Origin: Meghimatium bilineatum
Lineage: Eukaryota > Mollusca > Gastropoda > Stylommatophora > Philomycidae
Reading direction: 5' to 3'
DNA length: 64,000 nt
Assembly: GCA_034231615.1 (NCBI GenBank)
Contig: CM067306.1
Coordinates: 46,754,094 to 46,818,093, forward strand
The notes under the pieces are model-generated. The model saw nothing but the letters and a program-made list of their open reading frames with translations, did no database searches and had not been told where the DNA came from. The position numbers were made by a program, and so were the translations under genes. The stretch's first letter is position 1. Each line of letters opens with the position of its first letter. This document shows positions 42,626 to 52,110 of this stretch, one piece after another.

Positions 42626-42835
42626 ACCAACATCTTGAAGTGGAGATTGGATTAGTCCAGCCAAGAGAGACTGGAAACTAAGATTGGTCTGGCTGTCCCC
42701 TAAATCGAGCAGGACCACAGTCCTGCCCAAGCAAGCATAGGTGCTGAAGTCGGAGATTTCCAGAGCCTGGCCCAGAGCCACACCAGCAACCATGGTATCA
42801 TTCAACCCACCTATTTAACATGGCTGCACAACAAA
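42626..42835 (+). mobile_element. 5' leader fragment of a B/D-type LINE
   Basis: CTTGAAGTGGAGATTGGA start, GGAAACTAAGATTGGTCTGG, GAGCAGGACCACAGTCCTGC, GTGCTGAAGTCGGAG; equals the first part of D's leader (48020-48130). No protein-coding part follows. Confidence 0.7.
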
Positions 42836-42998
42836 ATTTAAAAAAGAAGAACAACACTTGCTGTGTAGACATGTTAAACTGCAAACAGGAAGGAGAAGAT
42901 CCGACTAATCTAATAATAGCACCCAATACAAAGTTACATGTGTAATCTTCAAAGTACTAGCTTACTAATGCATAATTTCCGTCCTCCTTATTTAACAG

Positions 42999-43136
42999 GC
43001 GTTGAAATTTATCCGCACAGCCGAACTTAAGCCTTATATCATCTTCATCAAAGCACCAAGTTTAGAAAGAATGAAGTACACTCGGCTGGGAAAACATGCC
43101 AGAGCAACATCATCAGAAGCTACGCCGCCTCTTTCT
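42999..43136 (+). CDS. MPP7: MAGUK p55-family exon: C-terminal half of GuK domain (part)
   Basis: Acceptor TTTAACAG, donor GTGAGTAT. It starts on a codon boundary and continues the previous exon (..PHTQ, then ALKFIRTAELKPYIIFIKAP), then SLERMKYTRLGKHARATS and SEATPPLS, exactly 46 codons, ending in phase 0. LKxxRTxxLKPYIIFIKxPSxERM is highly characteristic of MPP7/PALS-type GuK domains. The remaining conserved part (an acidic helix, the YGH.FD block and the final WVP..W) is not found downstream within the window. It is preceded by a 21.3-kb intron. Confidence 0.93.
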
Positions 43137-43249
43137 GTGAGTATGACTGAAATTTGTTTCTTCTCTTCCAATTTGTTCCCATCAATAGTTCTTCATGTTT
43201 GTTACCAGGGCAAAGTCTACAATCTTTATCTTTTTCTTTCATTTACATT

Positions 43250-43765
43250 AATTCTCAAACCCTATAGATTAGACAGATGTATTCTGAAGAACAAAATGTG
43301 TTGTGCCAAATGGAGTCTGTTGTGTCTAGGTTTACAGCTAAGCTGTGATTTCTGCTCTTTTCAGTTAAATACATATTGCCCATGTATTGCTTGGGCCTGA
43401 AAGGGGGGAGCAAAATATAGTATTCTGTTACCTGCCAATCATATCATAAAAGATGACTGGATGTTTTGGGGTGGAGTTGGCTATCCCATCCCATAGGGTC
43501 AAAATGACCCAGAAGCTACACTGATGTTGGATGTGTCAGGGTGAAAGGTGCAAATATCACAGCTAAGCTGTTCTTCTTCTTCTACTTTCAGGAATCTTTT
43601 AGTCTTGCTAGATCTTCAGGCCAGTCACCAGGACGAAGCTTCCAGTCTTCTCCCGATCAGAGCGGCTGCTCCAAAGTTTTGGCCTCAGCTAAGCTGTAAA
43701 TCATGCATTCCGGACTACATCATGCTGATCTGCAGGAGTTTCAGAATGAATGCAGAAAAAGAAGA
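43250..43765. repeat. Two S1 copies, one interrupted by S2
   Basis: A minus S1 fragment (about 43250-43378) faces a plus S1 copy (about 43389-43765). The plus copy is split by a 114-bp S2 sequence. After removing S2 the S1 reads continuously ...CACAGCTAAGCTGTAAATCATG, as in other copies. Confidence 0.75.
43572..43685 (-). repeat. S2 insertion inside S1, 12-bp target duplication
   Basis: 114 bp flanked by CAGCTAAGCTGT (43560-43571 and 43686-43697). It starts on plus with TTCTTCTTCTTC, i.e. a GAA-repeat 3' tail on the minus strand. A related copy is at 17863-17950. Probably the 3' end of a longer LINE or SINE. Confidence 0.85.
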
Positions 43766-43799
43766 TACATTAAACTTCAGCATGTCAATCTTCTTATTG

Positions 43800-44396
43800 T
43801 GTGTGCATTTTCAAACTTCGACAAGTTAACAGCATGTAGTCAATAGAAAGGAAAAAGTTGTGTCATGGTTTGCCGTTTGGCTATGATATTAACACCTTTC
43901 ATCCAGATAAACCTGACTTCAATATGTTAATTTTTGTCAAGATAACCGCCAAATTTCTTTAATCTAATTGTGCCGCATATGGTCTAGTTAGATCATTTAT
44001 GGCTGAATTATTTCGAAATATGTGTTCAGGAGTCTTCTTCTGCATTTGTTCTCAGATAATAAGCACAAATATTTTTGTGATTTGAGCTGGAGAGTATGGA
44101 GGACATTGTGCTGCTAGTTTTACAGCTGGGCTGCATTATTTGCACCTAATGGTCCAGTACACCTGTTTTTGGCATCATTCAGGTGTAGGCAATTAGAGGT
44201 AGGCAATCTTTTTTGGGTCAGTGATTGAGCTTTTTTCATATGGCACAAGGTCAGAAAACTTCTGTCCTGTGGAATTCCAAACAGTATTTTCAGATTCTTG
44301 ATTAGAAACTGGCTTCACTGCACATGGGGTATTCCCATAAGTACTCCGCTCTCCATTCCAGCAGCCATCCCAGTGTATGTAGACTCAGTAGAGTCC
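43800..44396. other. S1-derived fragments and unassigned sequence
   Basis: Minus S1 fragment at about 43800-43930 and a short one at about 44030-44062; the S1-like variant at 44095-44182 duplicates 41275-41360. 44183-44396 is unassigned. Confidence 0.5.
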
Positions 44397-44590
44397 CACT
44401 CAGGTGTTGAGAAAAAGAGAAAATAAATCTGGTAACAATACACATCCCTGGCATACATCTTGTTCTATTTGTGTATACTTCTCAGTTATATTACCCACTT
44501 TTGTGGCTGCTTCTGGTTGCCAGTATATATTGCGCACAATTCTAAGATCTTTACTCTCCATATTAATTGATGTTTCTTGGGAAGTATGAC
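44397..44590 (-). mobile_element. RTE-like RT fragment R5
   Basis: Minus strand reads ESKDLRIVRNIYWQPEAATK and YTQIEQDVCQGCVLLPDLFS, the same blocks as R1 (DLRIVRNMYWKQTAAM, ERGIRQGCVMSPDLFS). A fragment only. Confidence 0.7.
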
Positions 44591-44599
44591 AGTGGTTTC

Positions 44600-46150
44600 C
44601 CATTGAATTATCTATCATTTGGGCAGTAGTAATTCAGGAGATGGAATTCTGTACTGTCTGTTTTTAGGTGGAGCATTTGGTATTCTATATTTGGTATTCT
44701 GGCCCTATTGAGCGCAAACCACACAGATGCTCAATCTAAGCTTGACATTCTCCAACACTACTCAAATCAGATAGGGTTGAAAATCAACACATCAAAAACT
44801 CATATACTAGATTTTACTAGATCTAACGACAACATAGAAATTCAAAATATTCCATTATTAAAAGTCAACAATTTTACATATTTAGGTACCAATCTAGCAT
44901 TGGATGGAGACTCATCAAAAGAAATTTTACACCGTATTGCCCTTGCAGCGGGTGCTTTCAATAAACTAAGCAACATCTGGATGTCAAACACACTAAGAAA
45001 CACCACAAAACTCAAGTTGTTTAACTCCAACATCATCCCTATTCTATCATATGGGTGCGAAAGTTGGAAAGCCACAAAAGCCACAGATAAGAGACTCGAC
45101 TCCTTTGAAAACAAATGCCTACGTACCATTCTGAACGTTAAGTAGGGGTGGAGTGACTTTAAATCTAACACTACTATAAGAGAGGAAAGCAAACAGACCT
45201 ATATATCTTCCTTCATTAGACAAAGGCGTTGGACTTACATCTGCCATGTTCTCAGAATGAACAGCCTAAGAATTCCCCGGCAGTCACTATATTGGGTGCC
45301 ACCTGGAGTAAGAAGAAGAGGGAGACCTAGAGAAGCTCTACGAAGAACCATTAATAGAGAAGGCATGTCAATGAACCTAAACAACACGCAACAATTGAAA
45401 GACCTGGCAACACAAAGACAGAAATGGAAGGCTATGGTTTTTGCCCTATGCGCTGCCTATGGCCCTGGAGGAACATAACATAACATTTGGTATTCGGCCT
45501 CCTCCACATATACTTCCAGCTGACATGCACTGATATTGTTTTTAAAAAGTATCATAACTCCACCCTTTTGTCAGTCCTTTCAGTCTGATCAGTAGCACTG
45601 GTATCCTCTTAATTAAAGTATTTTAAAGGCTGTACCGCAGCTGAGGTACGTTTCCTGATTATATCATACATTAACCTGTTCTTCACATTGGATATTTTCA
45701 AGTTTCAACTTTTTACTGTGTCATCTCTTTTTCTGTTGACACAATCCAGCATTCTGGTGCATTATTGTTATTGGTTGTTGGTTTGTTTGTCCAGTAGCTC
45801 TATTCCCTTGCCTCCTGGCTGCTCTGAGCAATTGAGAAGGACCTTCAGCGATTGGAATTGGGCCCTTTCAAAGTATATTCCTGGCACCGACCCTGCCTGA
45901 CCATTCGTCACAGGGCAGTCTCCATAACTATTATTAAATATAGACATATTCTCATTGTGTTTTGCACGTGGCATCCTAATTAATTGTGCTCTTTTGGCTG
46001 GTTGCCTCCATCTTCAGCACCCCGCTTACTTGGGCAGTACTGTCCTGTTCAAGGGGGACTGCCCGACCAGTTTTAGTTTCCAGCCCCTGATGGCTGAACT
46101 AAGCACCATCACTACTTCAAGGTGCTGGGCTCAATTGGGGAATATCGTGT
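44600..46150 (-). mobile_element. Minus-strand D-type LINE 5' end (leader plus endonuclease), split by E1
   Basis: Leader at about 45770-46150 and the start of the endonuclease (45496-45640; 44600-44673 with LHLKTDSTEFHLLNYYCPND, identical in order to D 49935-50000). Family-E LINE E1 separates them. Truncated after the YYCPND block. Confidence 0.75.
44686..45483 (+). mobile_element. Family-E LINE E1, 5'-truncated, 12-bp target duplication
   Basis: Flanked by CATTTGGTATTC (44674-44685 and 45484-45495). The body reads LALLSANHTDAQSKLDILQH, FTYLGTNLALDGDSSKEILH, IIPILSYGCESWKATKATDK (44708-45145), then in a second frame RQRRWTYICHVLRMN, RRRGRPREALRRTINREG and FALCAAYGPGGT with a CATAACATAA tail. 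It begins just after the FADD box. The first 13 bp after the left duplication repeat part of it (TAT plus ATTTGGTATT). Confidence 0.88.
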
Positions 46151-46628
46151 TCATATACGTTTTTGAGAATTCTTTCATTACCTCCCCAAGTTGTCCCACT
46201 CAGTTTCCTTAGTATAGCTATCTTCCTTCTAGCCTTTGTTTATGTTTTGTTGATATTATGTTTCCATGTTTTTTTGGCATCAACTGTTACACTGAGATAC
46301 ATGGGTTTGTCATCTACCTTTAAGATTGTTTTAATTACATAATGTTTACTGCTCTTTATTTTCTTGAAAGTGTAAATAAGGTTGTAGCTAACTTCTCTAT
46401 ATTGATAATATGCACCATGTGTCTCCCCCCAAATCGGTCAAAATGTCCATGGTGCTGAAGTATTTTTGTGGCAACCACAGTGCTTTCATGTGTGCCTTAC
46501 AGAACTAGGTCATGTGCATACAATGCTGATCAAGTTCTACTGGGTATTTCTTCAATTAAATCATTGATAAATCTGAAGAACGAAGTGGGTGAGTGAACTT
46601 CTCCCTGAGGCTCTTCATGGTGTAGCAG

Positions 46629-46920
46629 TTAGTTAGTTACTTTGTTTGTTCCTTCATGCCACAGGTGGCACATAGGACAGAGGTTTTGATTCTCCATATG
46701 TTGCAGTCCACTGCCTGCAATTTTAATTCTTGTATTGAATTGCAGCCCATTTTTCCCCTTCTTTAAGCATGATGTTTGTTAGAGTAATTTTAGGTCTTCT
46801 TCATTTTCTTTTCCCATGAGATGTCAACATGAGTACTTGTTGGTTCAATCTATTTTCATCTAGTCTTAGGACATGTCCCAGGTAGTTCCATCGACATTTA
46901 GTAGTTCCAGGTAGTTCCAA
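46629..46920 (-). mobile_element. LINE tail inserted in D-type LINE, 9-bp target duplication
   Basis: 292 bp flanked by GTGTAGCAG (46620-46628 and 46921-46929). Minus strand gives RPKITLTNIMLKEGEKWAAI followed by an SYVPPVA..-like end, resembling the C-terminus of E-type LINEs. 5'-truncated. Confidence 0.75.
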
Positions 46921-46978
46921 GTGTAGCAGTACCTTCTTATATATTTTTGTTGCTATTTATTTGTACTCTGGCTCTTCT

Positions 46979-47624
46979 TCTTATCATGTAACATATTCTT
47001 TCCTGAACTTGGTGTTCCTTATGGATTCTCTGATTCTGACCCTGCAATTCTGGGTGAGTTGTCCTGCCACAGCTACAGACATGTTTAAGAAATCTGATAT
47101 ATCACTGCACCTGGAGTAAACTTTGTCCTGGGTGCCCTCTTTCCCTGTTGCCGTTAACTCTGCCTTAAGATATTAATCTTTCCAAGCAGTTATGTCTCTT
47201 TATATGACCAAAAAATTCAGCTTTCTTGTTAAGATGGTGTTCAGGAGCCAACCCTTTTCGATGTTTATTGATCTTAACTCTTCTTGATTTGTCTTTTTAG
47301 CTGTCCATGGTATACGTAAAATTTTTCTGTAGCATCTCATTTCGAAAGCAGTGATTCTCTTTGCTATTGTTGTATTTAATGTTCATGTCCCACAACCATA
47401 TATTGCCACTATATGCATATATGCATATATATATGCATGTTCTGATCATACATAGTTTGGCTATGCTGCTTATACCTTGCTAAGTATTTTTCTTTGGGCA
47501 AGTTTAAATGTTGCCATTGCAATTATTCTCTTGATTTCGACAGAGCAGCCTCCTGAGCTATTTATGTTTGTGCCCAAATACTGAAAATTTGTTGCATCCT
47601 CTAGTTCGAAACTGTCATTGTAAA
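46979..47624 (-). mobile_element. LINE fragment M2 inserted in D-type LINE, 11-bp target duplication
   Basis: 646 bp flanked by CTGGCTCTTCT (46968-46978 and 47625-47635). Minus strand: DSFELEDATNFQYLGTNINS then SGGCSVEIKRIIAMATFKLA, later TTIAKRITAFEMRCYRKILR, a PWTAKKTNQEELRSI block and FFGHIKRHNCLERL. Same family as M in LINE B (7262-7890). Confidence 0.85.
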
Positions 47625-47908
47625 CTGGCTCTTCTAGTTTGAAGGCTTTCTTCCATCTATACATATTACCACTTATCTTGTAGTTTCTCATGTTTTGAAG
47701 CAATCCTTCTTTCCATACCTTATCAAAGGTCTTCTGTAAATCAATCCATGTCAACAATACTGATTTTTTGTCTTGGAAAGCATTCCCAATTTCCTGTGTA
47801 TGTAGTTTGATCCTCCATAGAGTAACATTGTCTGAAGTCTAACTGCTGTGGTGTAAGGAATTTTCTACTTTCAAGGTGAAGTTTTAGTATTTCCAGTTTA
47901 AGTTTTAA

Positions 47909-48003
47909 TTATTTCCCTTGTCTATGTTTGTAAATTTCATGTTCATCATTGAATAATTGAAATATTTATTTATTTAGGGTTGAGGTTAGGGTTTGTTATG
48001 TAA
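47909..48003. repeat. Left arm of a foldback repeat disrupted by element D
   Basis: TTATTTCCCTTGTCTA..., reverse-complementary by eye over about 82 bp to 53537-53618. Together with the right arm it forms the target locus of element D. Confidence 0.8.
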
Positions 48004-48455
48004 AAGACAACTATCTTCCTTGAAGTGGTGATGGGGCTTAGTTTAGCCATCAGGGGCTGGAAACTAAGACTGGTCGGCAGTCCCACTCGAGCAGGACCAC
48101 AGTCCTGCCCAAGTAAGTAGAGTGCTGAAGACGGAGGCAACCAACCAAAAGGCGCACAATTAAATAGGATGCCACTCTCAAAACACAATGGCAATATGTC
48201 TGTAACTAGTAATAGTTATGGTGCCTGCCCTATGATCGATGTTCAGGCAGAGACGGTACCAGGCCTTATACCTCGAAAGGGCCCAACCTCAGTTACTGGA
48301 AGTCCTTCTCATTTGTCCTGATCAGCCAGGAGGCAATGGAATAGAGCTACTGGCAAAACAAACCAACAACCAATAAAAATAATGCACTACGGGTGTCAAC
48401 AGCAAAAGACATGGATACAATAAAAATTGGAGCTTGAAAATATCTTGTGAAGAAC

Positions 48456-49744
48456 TGTGACAGAAAATGGATATGCACGTGGTGTCCTTGATGAAAGATC
48501 TGCACTTCGTTGACAGAATAACAAGTGACGATGCTAGTGTCGTCACTTTAGTGTGACAATAGAACAATCAGCATCACAAATAAGTGTGGCAATAAAACAA
48601 GATGCTTGTCAAGCGTCGTAGACAAGATCCTTTCTGGAACCTCTGGTGCTGTGGCCAGGTCTAAACCTGTGGAACTCTTCTTGACATCAAATAATCACAA
48701 AGACACTTCTTGTCTCAATATAAGAACGACTTTTAATATGAACATCAAATTCCGGAGTATTGGCTATCTCCGAGATGGACATCAGAATATGAATATAAAA
48801 TGTACAACATCAAAGCATTACTGAATCGACTCTAACAATTCCAAATGAATAAGCACATGTTACGGTATAAACTTAATGAGAATAATAAAACATCTCATGT
48901 TTCAACTCTATTCTCACTTTTTCCAATACTAGTTCTAGACAGCCCTATGACTGTACGCGTGGGTTTCACGACAAACCACCTGTGCGGTTTAGGAACTGTT
49001 TCCTCAAGAGCGAATCCATCCGCCTGACTCTGCAGTCGATAATCGAATCCCCTTCTCCTAACTCAACTCCTAAGTACCTCCAAACTTCCAGAAACTTCCA
49101 ACCAATCAAATGCTTTCATTTCCCCAGAGGAAAACCTCTGACTAATCCGCATTGGTCAATCTGGTCTTACGATAAACCCACGTTGCCTCATACCAATTTC
49201 AGACCAAACAAAACGCTTCTACCTGGTATGATTCCCTTCTGTCTATTATCTGACATGTTCTTAGGTAAACAAACGTTGCCCTTGATCTTCGCTTGACGTG
49301 ATCTTAGAAAAACACACATTTGCATTGCGTGCCACCAGCGTCTGTAGTGACAACATTTACATAAGAGCTCAATATTCAATGTGTGGCATTTCACAGCGTC
49401 CATCTCTCACAATCTGTGAAGGGTTCCGTAACCAGATACTAGTATGTGCCTTACACTTAGCTTACGCATATTTCTTCTCAGACAGTCTGTCTGGGCTGTC
49501 TAAATGACTTTTCCAACTTCCATCCTAGGTATTGTTCTGATACCCATTTTGTAGCCATTATGTCTAACATTTGGGAAAACATGCCATCTGAGGAGTATTT
49601 TTAACGAGAAGCTTCGATGCTTAATTGCTTTCCTTTAGGGGCGTACCAGCGAAACTTCATAGTTTAGGTTGGGACCGTCATTCTTACTCACATATCTCCA
49701 CAAACCATATACTCTCATGGACCAGTGGGGCTTACACTGTTACA
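48456..49744. mobile_element. Probable solo LTR in the leader of LINE D
   Basis: 1289 bp starting TGTGACAG and ending CTGTTACA (near-perfect short inverted termini of the TG...CA type), flanked by GAAC on both sides (48452-48455 and 49745-49748). There is no protein-coding content and it is absent from the other leader copies. AATAAA occurs at about 48593. A 4-bp duplication and TG..CA ends fit Gypsy-like LTRs. It could also be a nonautonomous LTR-like element. Confidence 0.7.
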
Positions 49745-49748
49745 GAAC

Positions 49749-50300
49749 AAGTTAATGTATGCTGTATTAAAAAAATACACCTCAGCTGCGATATAGCCTT
49801 TAAAATCAGAGGATACAAGTGCTACCAATCGGACCAAAAGAACAGATGAAAAGGTGGAATTCTGACACTTAATAAAAACAATATCAGTGCATGTCAGCTG
49901 GAAATTTATATGGAGGGGGCAGAATACCAGATGCTCCATCTAAAGACAGACAGTACAGAATTCCATCTCCTGAACTATTACTGCCCAAATGATAGACAAT
50001 TGGCACTAGACAAAATCCCAGAAAAAGAGAGACTTATGGTGTGTGGTGACTTCAGCAGCCACTCTCAGAACTAGGGCTATGATCACATGGAAAAGAGAGG
50101 TGAGGAACTTGAGAGCTGGCAGGATAAAAATAACCTCATACTTATTAACCAGCCAGCAGTCTCGCCAACCTTCTACTCGAGAGCATGACACACCACCTCT
50201 ACATCAGACCTGACATTCCACTCACCAGTCCTTGAATGGAACATCACACGCAAGTTGGAAAGCAGCTTGGAGTTAGTGACCACAAACCAGTATTTTTGGA
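49749..50300 (+). pseudogene. Endonuclease domain of LINE D
   Basis: Pieces reading KKIHLSCDIAFKIRGYKCYQ, NISACQLEIYMEGAEYQMLH, FHLLNYYCPNDRQL, RLMVCGDFSSHSQ (GDF block, near 50045), a PTFYSR..DLTFHSPVLEW block and LGVSDHKPVFLEIHNEF (SDH block, near 50275). Counterparts in B are the same blocks. Stops and frame changes occur between them. Confidence 0.75.
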
Positions 50301-50462
50301 AATCCACAATGAATTTATCAAGGACAACAGCACACTCACTAGGTGGAACTATAAAAGGGTAGACTTGAAAATGTACCAGAATTTAACCAGTGTTCTAGCC
50401 AGGGACATGAACATGGACAAAGACATCAATAGAGTAGTGAGTGAATTTAATAGATATTACAT

Positions 50463-50666
50463 CAGGCTCTGTGGGAGAGGGGTACAGGGCCCGTCTGTGA
50501 CAGCCAAGGTACTGAGTTTGATCCCTACCACAGGCAATTGTGCATTCCAACCATTCAGAAAGCACTGGCAAACTATTGAACATATTTATATTGCTTTGAA
50601 AATCACTACAGCCAAAAAATGCAGGGTTGACAGCCACGTCCTGAATAGGATATGCTACCCAAATAA
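50463..50666 (+). repeat. S3 tRNA-like SINE inside LINE D, 9-bp target duplication
   Basis: Flanked by ATATTACAT (50454-50462 and 50667-50675). It starts CAGGCTCTGTGGGAG, has a decayed B box (GAGTTTGATCCC), and the body CAAACTATTGAACATATTTATATTG matches the copy at 21777-21979. It splits the IPRGA linker region of D. Confidence 0.9.
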
Positions 50667-50675
50667 ATATTACAT

Positions 50676-52110
50676 GCTGCTAGTAAAACCATACCCAGGG
50701 AGGCACGCAAAAATTACAAACCCTACTGGAATGATGAACTGGAGAAGCTTCAAAATGAGATGGAAACATCTACACAGGTGGCAGAGAACAGACCTAGCAA
50801 AGAACACCACAACAAATATCAGCAAACAAAGGCTAAATTTCAAAGAGCCAAGTTACAAGCCAGACGGAGCAGCTGGCAAGAAAAAACAGAATTGCTGAAC
50901 CCTGAAAGAGACACTAGGAAATTATAGAAACTGGTAAAACAACTAAATGATGAAGGTACAGGGAGAAATACAAGGATCACACTTTCTAAAGATGGAAACA
51001 TTTTAACAAGTAAACATGCAGCTGATTACTTTGCAGATTCCTTTGTAAACGATAATAATATCAAAGTTAGCCCAGACAAACAACAGGAGGTTTGAGAGAA
51101 CAAGAAAAACATTGGACAAGGCGAACCTATACCTGAAGTCATGGAGACACCAATCACAAAAGAACTGGTGCATGCAATATCCAAATTGAAAATGAAAAAG
51201 TCCCCAGGAGCTGATGGAATGTCCAATGAAATGATTAAAAACCTGGGAACTTCAGCAAGAGCAAATCTATTGCAGAACTTCAACACAAGCTGGACCACAG
51301 GTAATGTTCTGCAGGCATGGAGGGAAGCAATAATGATATCACTCCTCAAATCAATAACAGATGGCAACACAGTCTCCAATTACAGGCCCATCAGCCTCAT
51401 AAGCTGTCTATGCAAAACAATGGAATGCATTATCAATCTTAGGATGCTTTGGTACCTTGAAACTGAAAACAATCTGGTATTGCAGAAAGCAGGCTTCAGA
51501 CAATGCTACTCTACCGAAGATCAGGCAACCTACCTCTCCCAAGAGATTGAGGATGCCTTCCAAGATAAGAAACTGGTATTAGCAGCATGGATAGACCTCA
51601 GAAAAACATTTGACAAGGTTCGGAAAGAAGGACTCTTAAAGAGATTGTGAAATTGCTGGGTTAACTCAAAAATGTACAAATGGGTAAAAGCATACCTGCA
51701 TAATAGAAGAGCCAGGGTACAATTGGATGGTCACAAGAGCAAGAAAGTTCTACTGCATCATGGAGTCACTCAGGAAGGAGTCCTGTCACCCACAATTTAT
51801 TTGGTTTACATCAATGAACTATTTGCTGAAATACCACACAGGATCAAAGTGTATGCTGATAACCTGGTAATTTGGTGCATGGAAGAACATGTGATAGTTG
51901 CCACTAAACAAATAGAAAGAGCTATTGATGCCTTAACCTTATGGGCAAATAGATGGTGCATCATCATTGACACAGATAAGTGCAGCACTACACTCTTTAC
52001 CCTCTTACCAAAACAAAAAGTAAGTGTTATTACGATATATGGAGAGTTTCTAAAAAAAAGGCAAACAACCCACATACTTCAGAGTTTTGATGATAAGCTG
52101 ACATGAAAGC
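50676..52110 (+). pseudogene. Linker and reverse transcriptase of LINE D
   Basis: After the SINE: linker residues, then KKSPGADGMSNEMIKNLGTS (51200), WREAIMISLLKSITDG, NYRPISLISCLCKTMECIIN, AGFRQCYSTEDQATYLSQE, AAWIDLRKTFDKVRKEGLLK (51585), GVTQEGVLSPTIYLVYI (PQG replaced by TQE; 51765) and IKVYADNLVIW (51850), where the second catalytic Asp of YADD is Asn. A stop occurs near 51650. These changes would abolish RT activity. Confidence 0.85.

Larger units (their letters stand above)
46151..47908 (-). mobile_element. Minus-strand D-type LINE, RT part, with two nested insertions
   Basis: RT segments: QQLDFRQCYSMEDQTTYTQE and LLTWIDLQKTFDKVWKEGLL (47700-47830), MYRWKKAF at 47655, then an insertion (46979-47624), RRARVQI..., a second insertion (46629-46920), and a stretch matching B's RT from the GVPQGG block down to the KMTW block (46150-46620). 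It is 5'-truncated next to the inverted-repeat arm at 47909. Confidence 0.75.

Noticed and set aside
45281..45330. WVPPG reading near 45290 as the missing terminal MAGUK exon (WVP..W)
   Set aside because: It is in frame with the RRRGRPREALRRT C-terminus of LINE E1 and lacks splice sites.
47395..47440. ATATGCATATATGCATATATATATGC as a regulatory or microsatellite-based origin
   Set aside because: A short simple repeat within LINE fragment M2; nothing supports a function.
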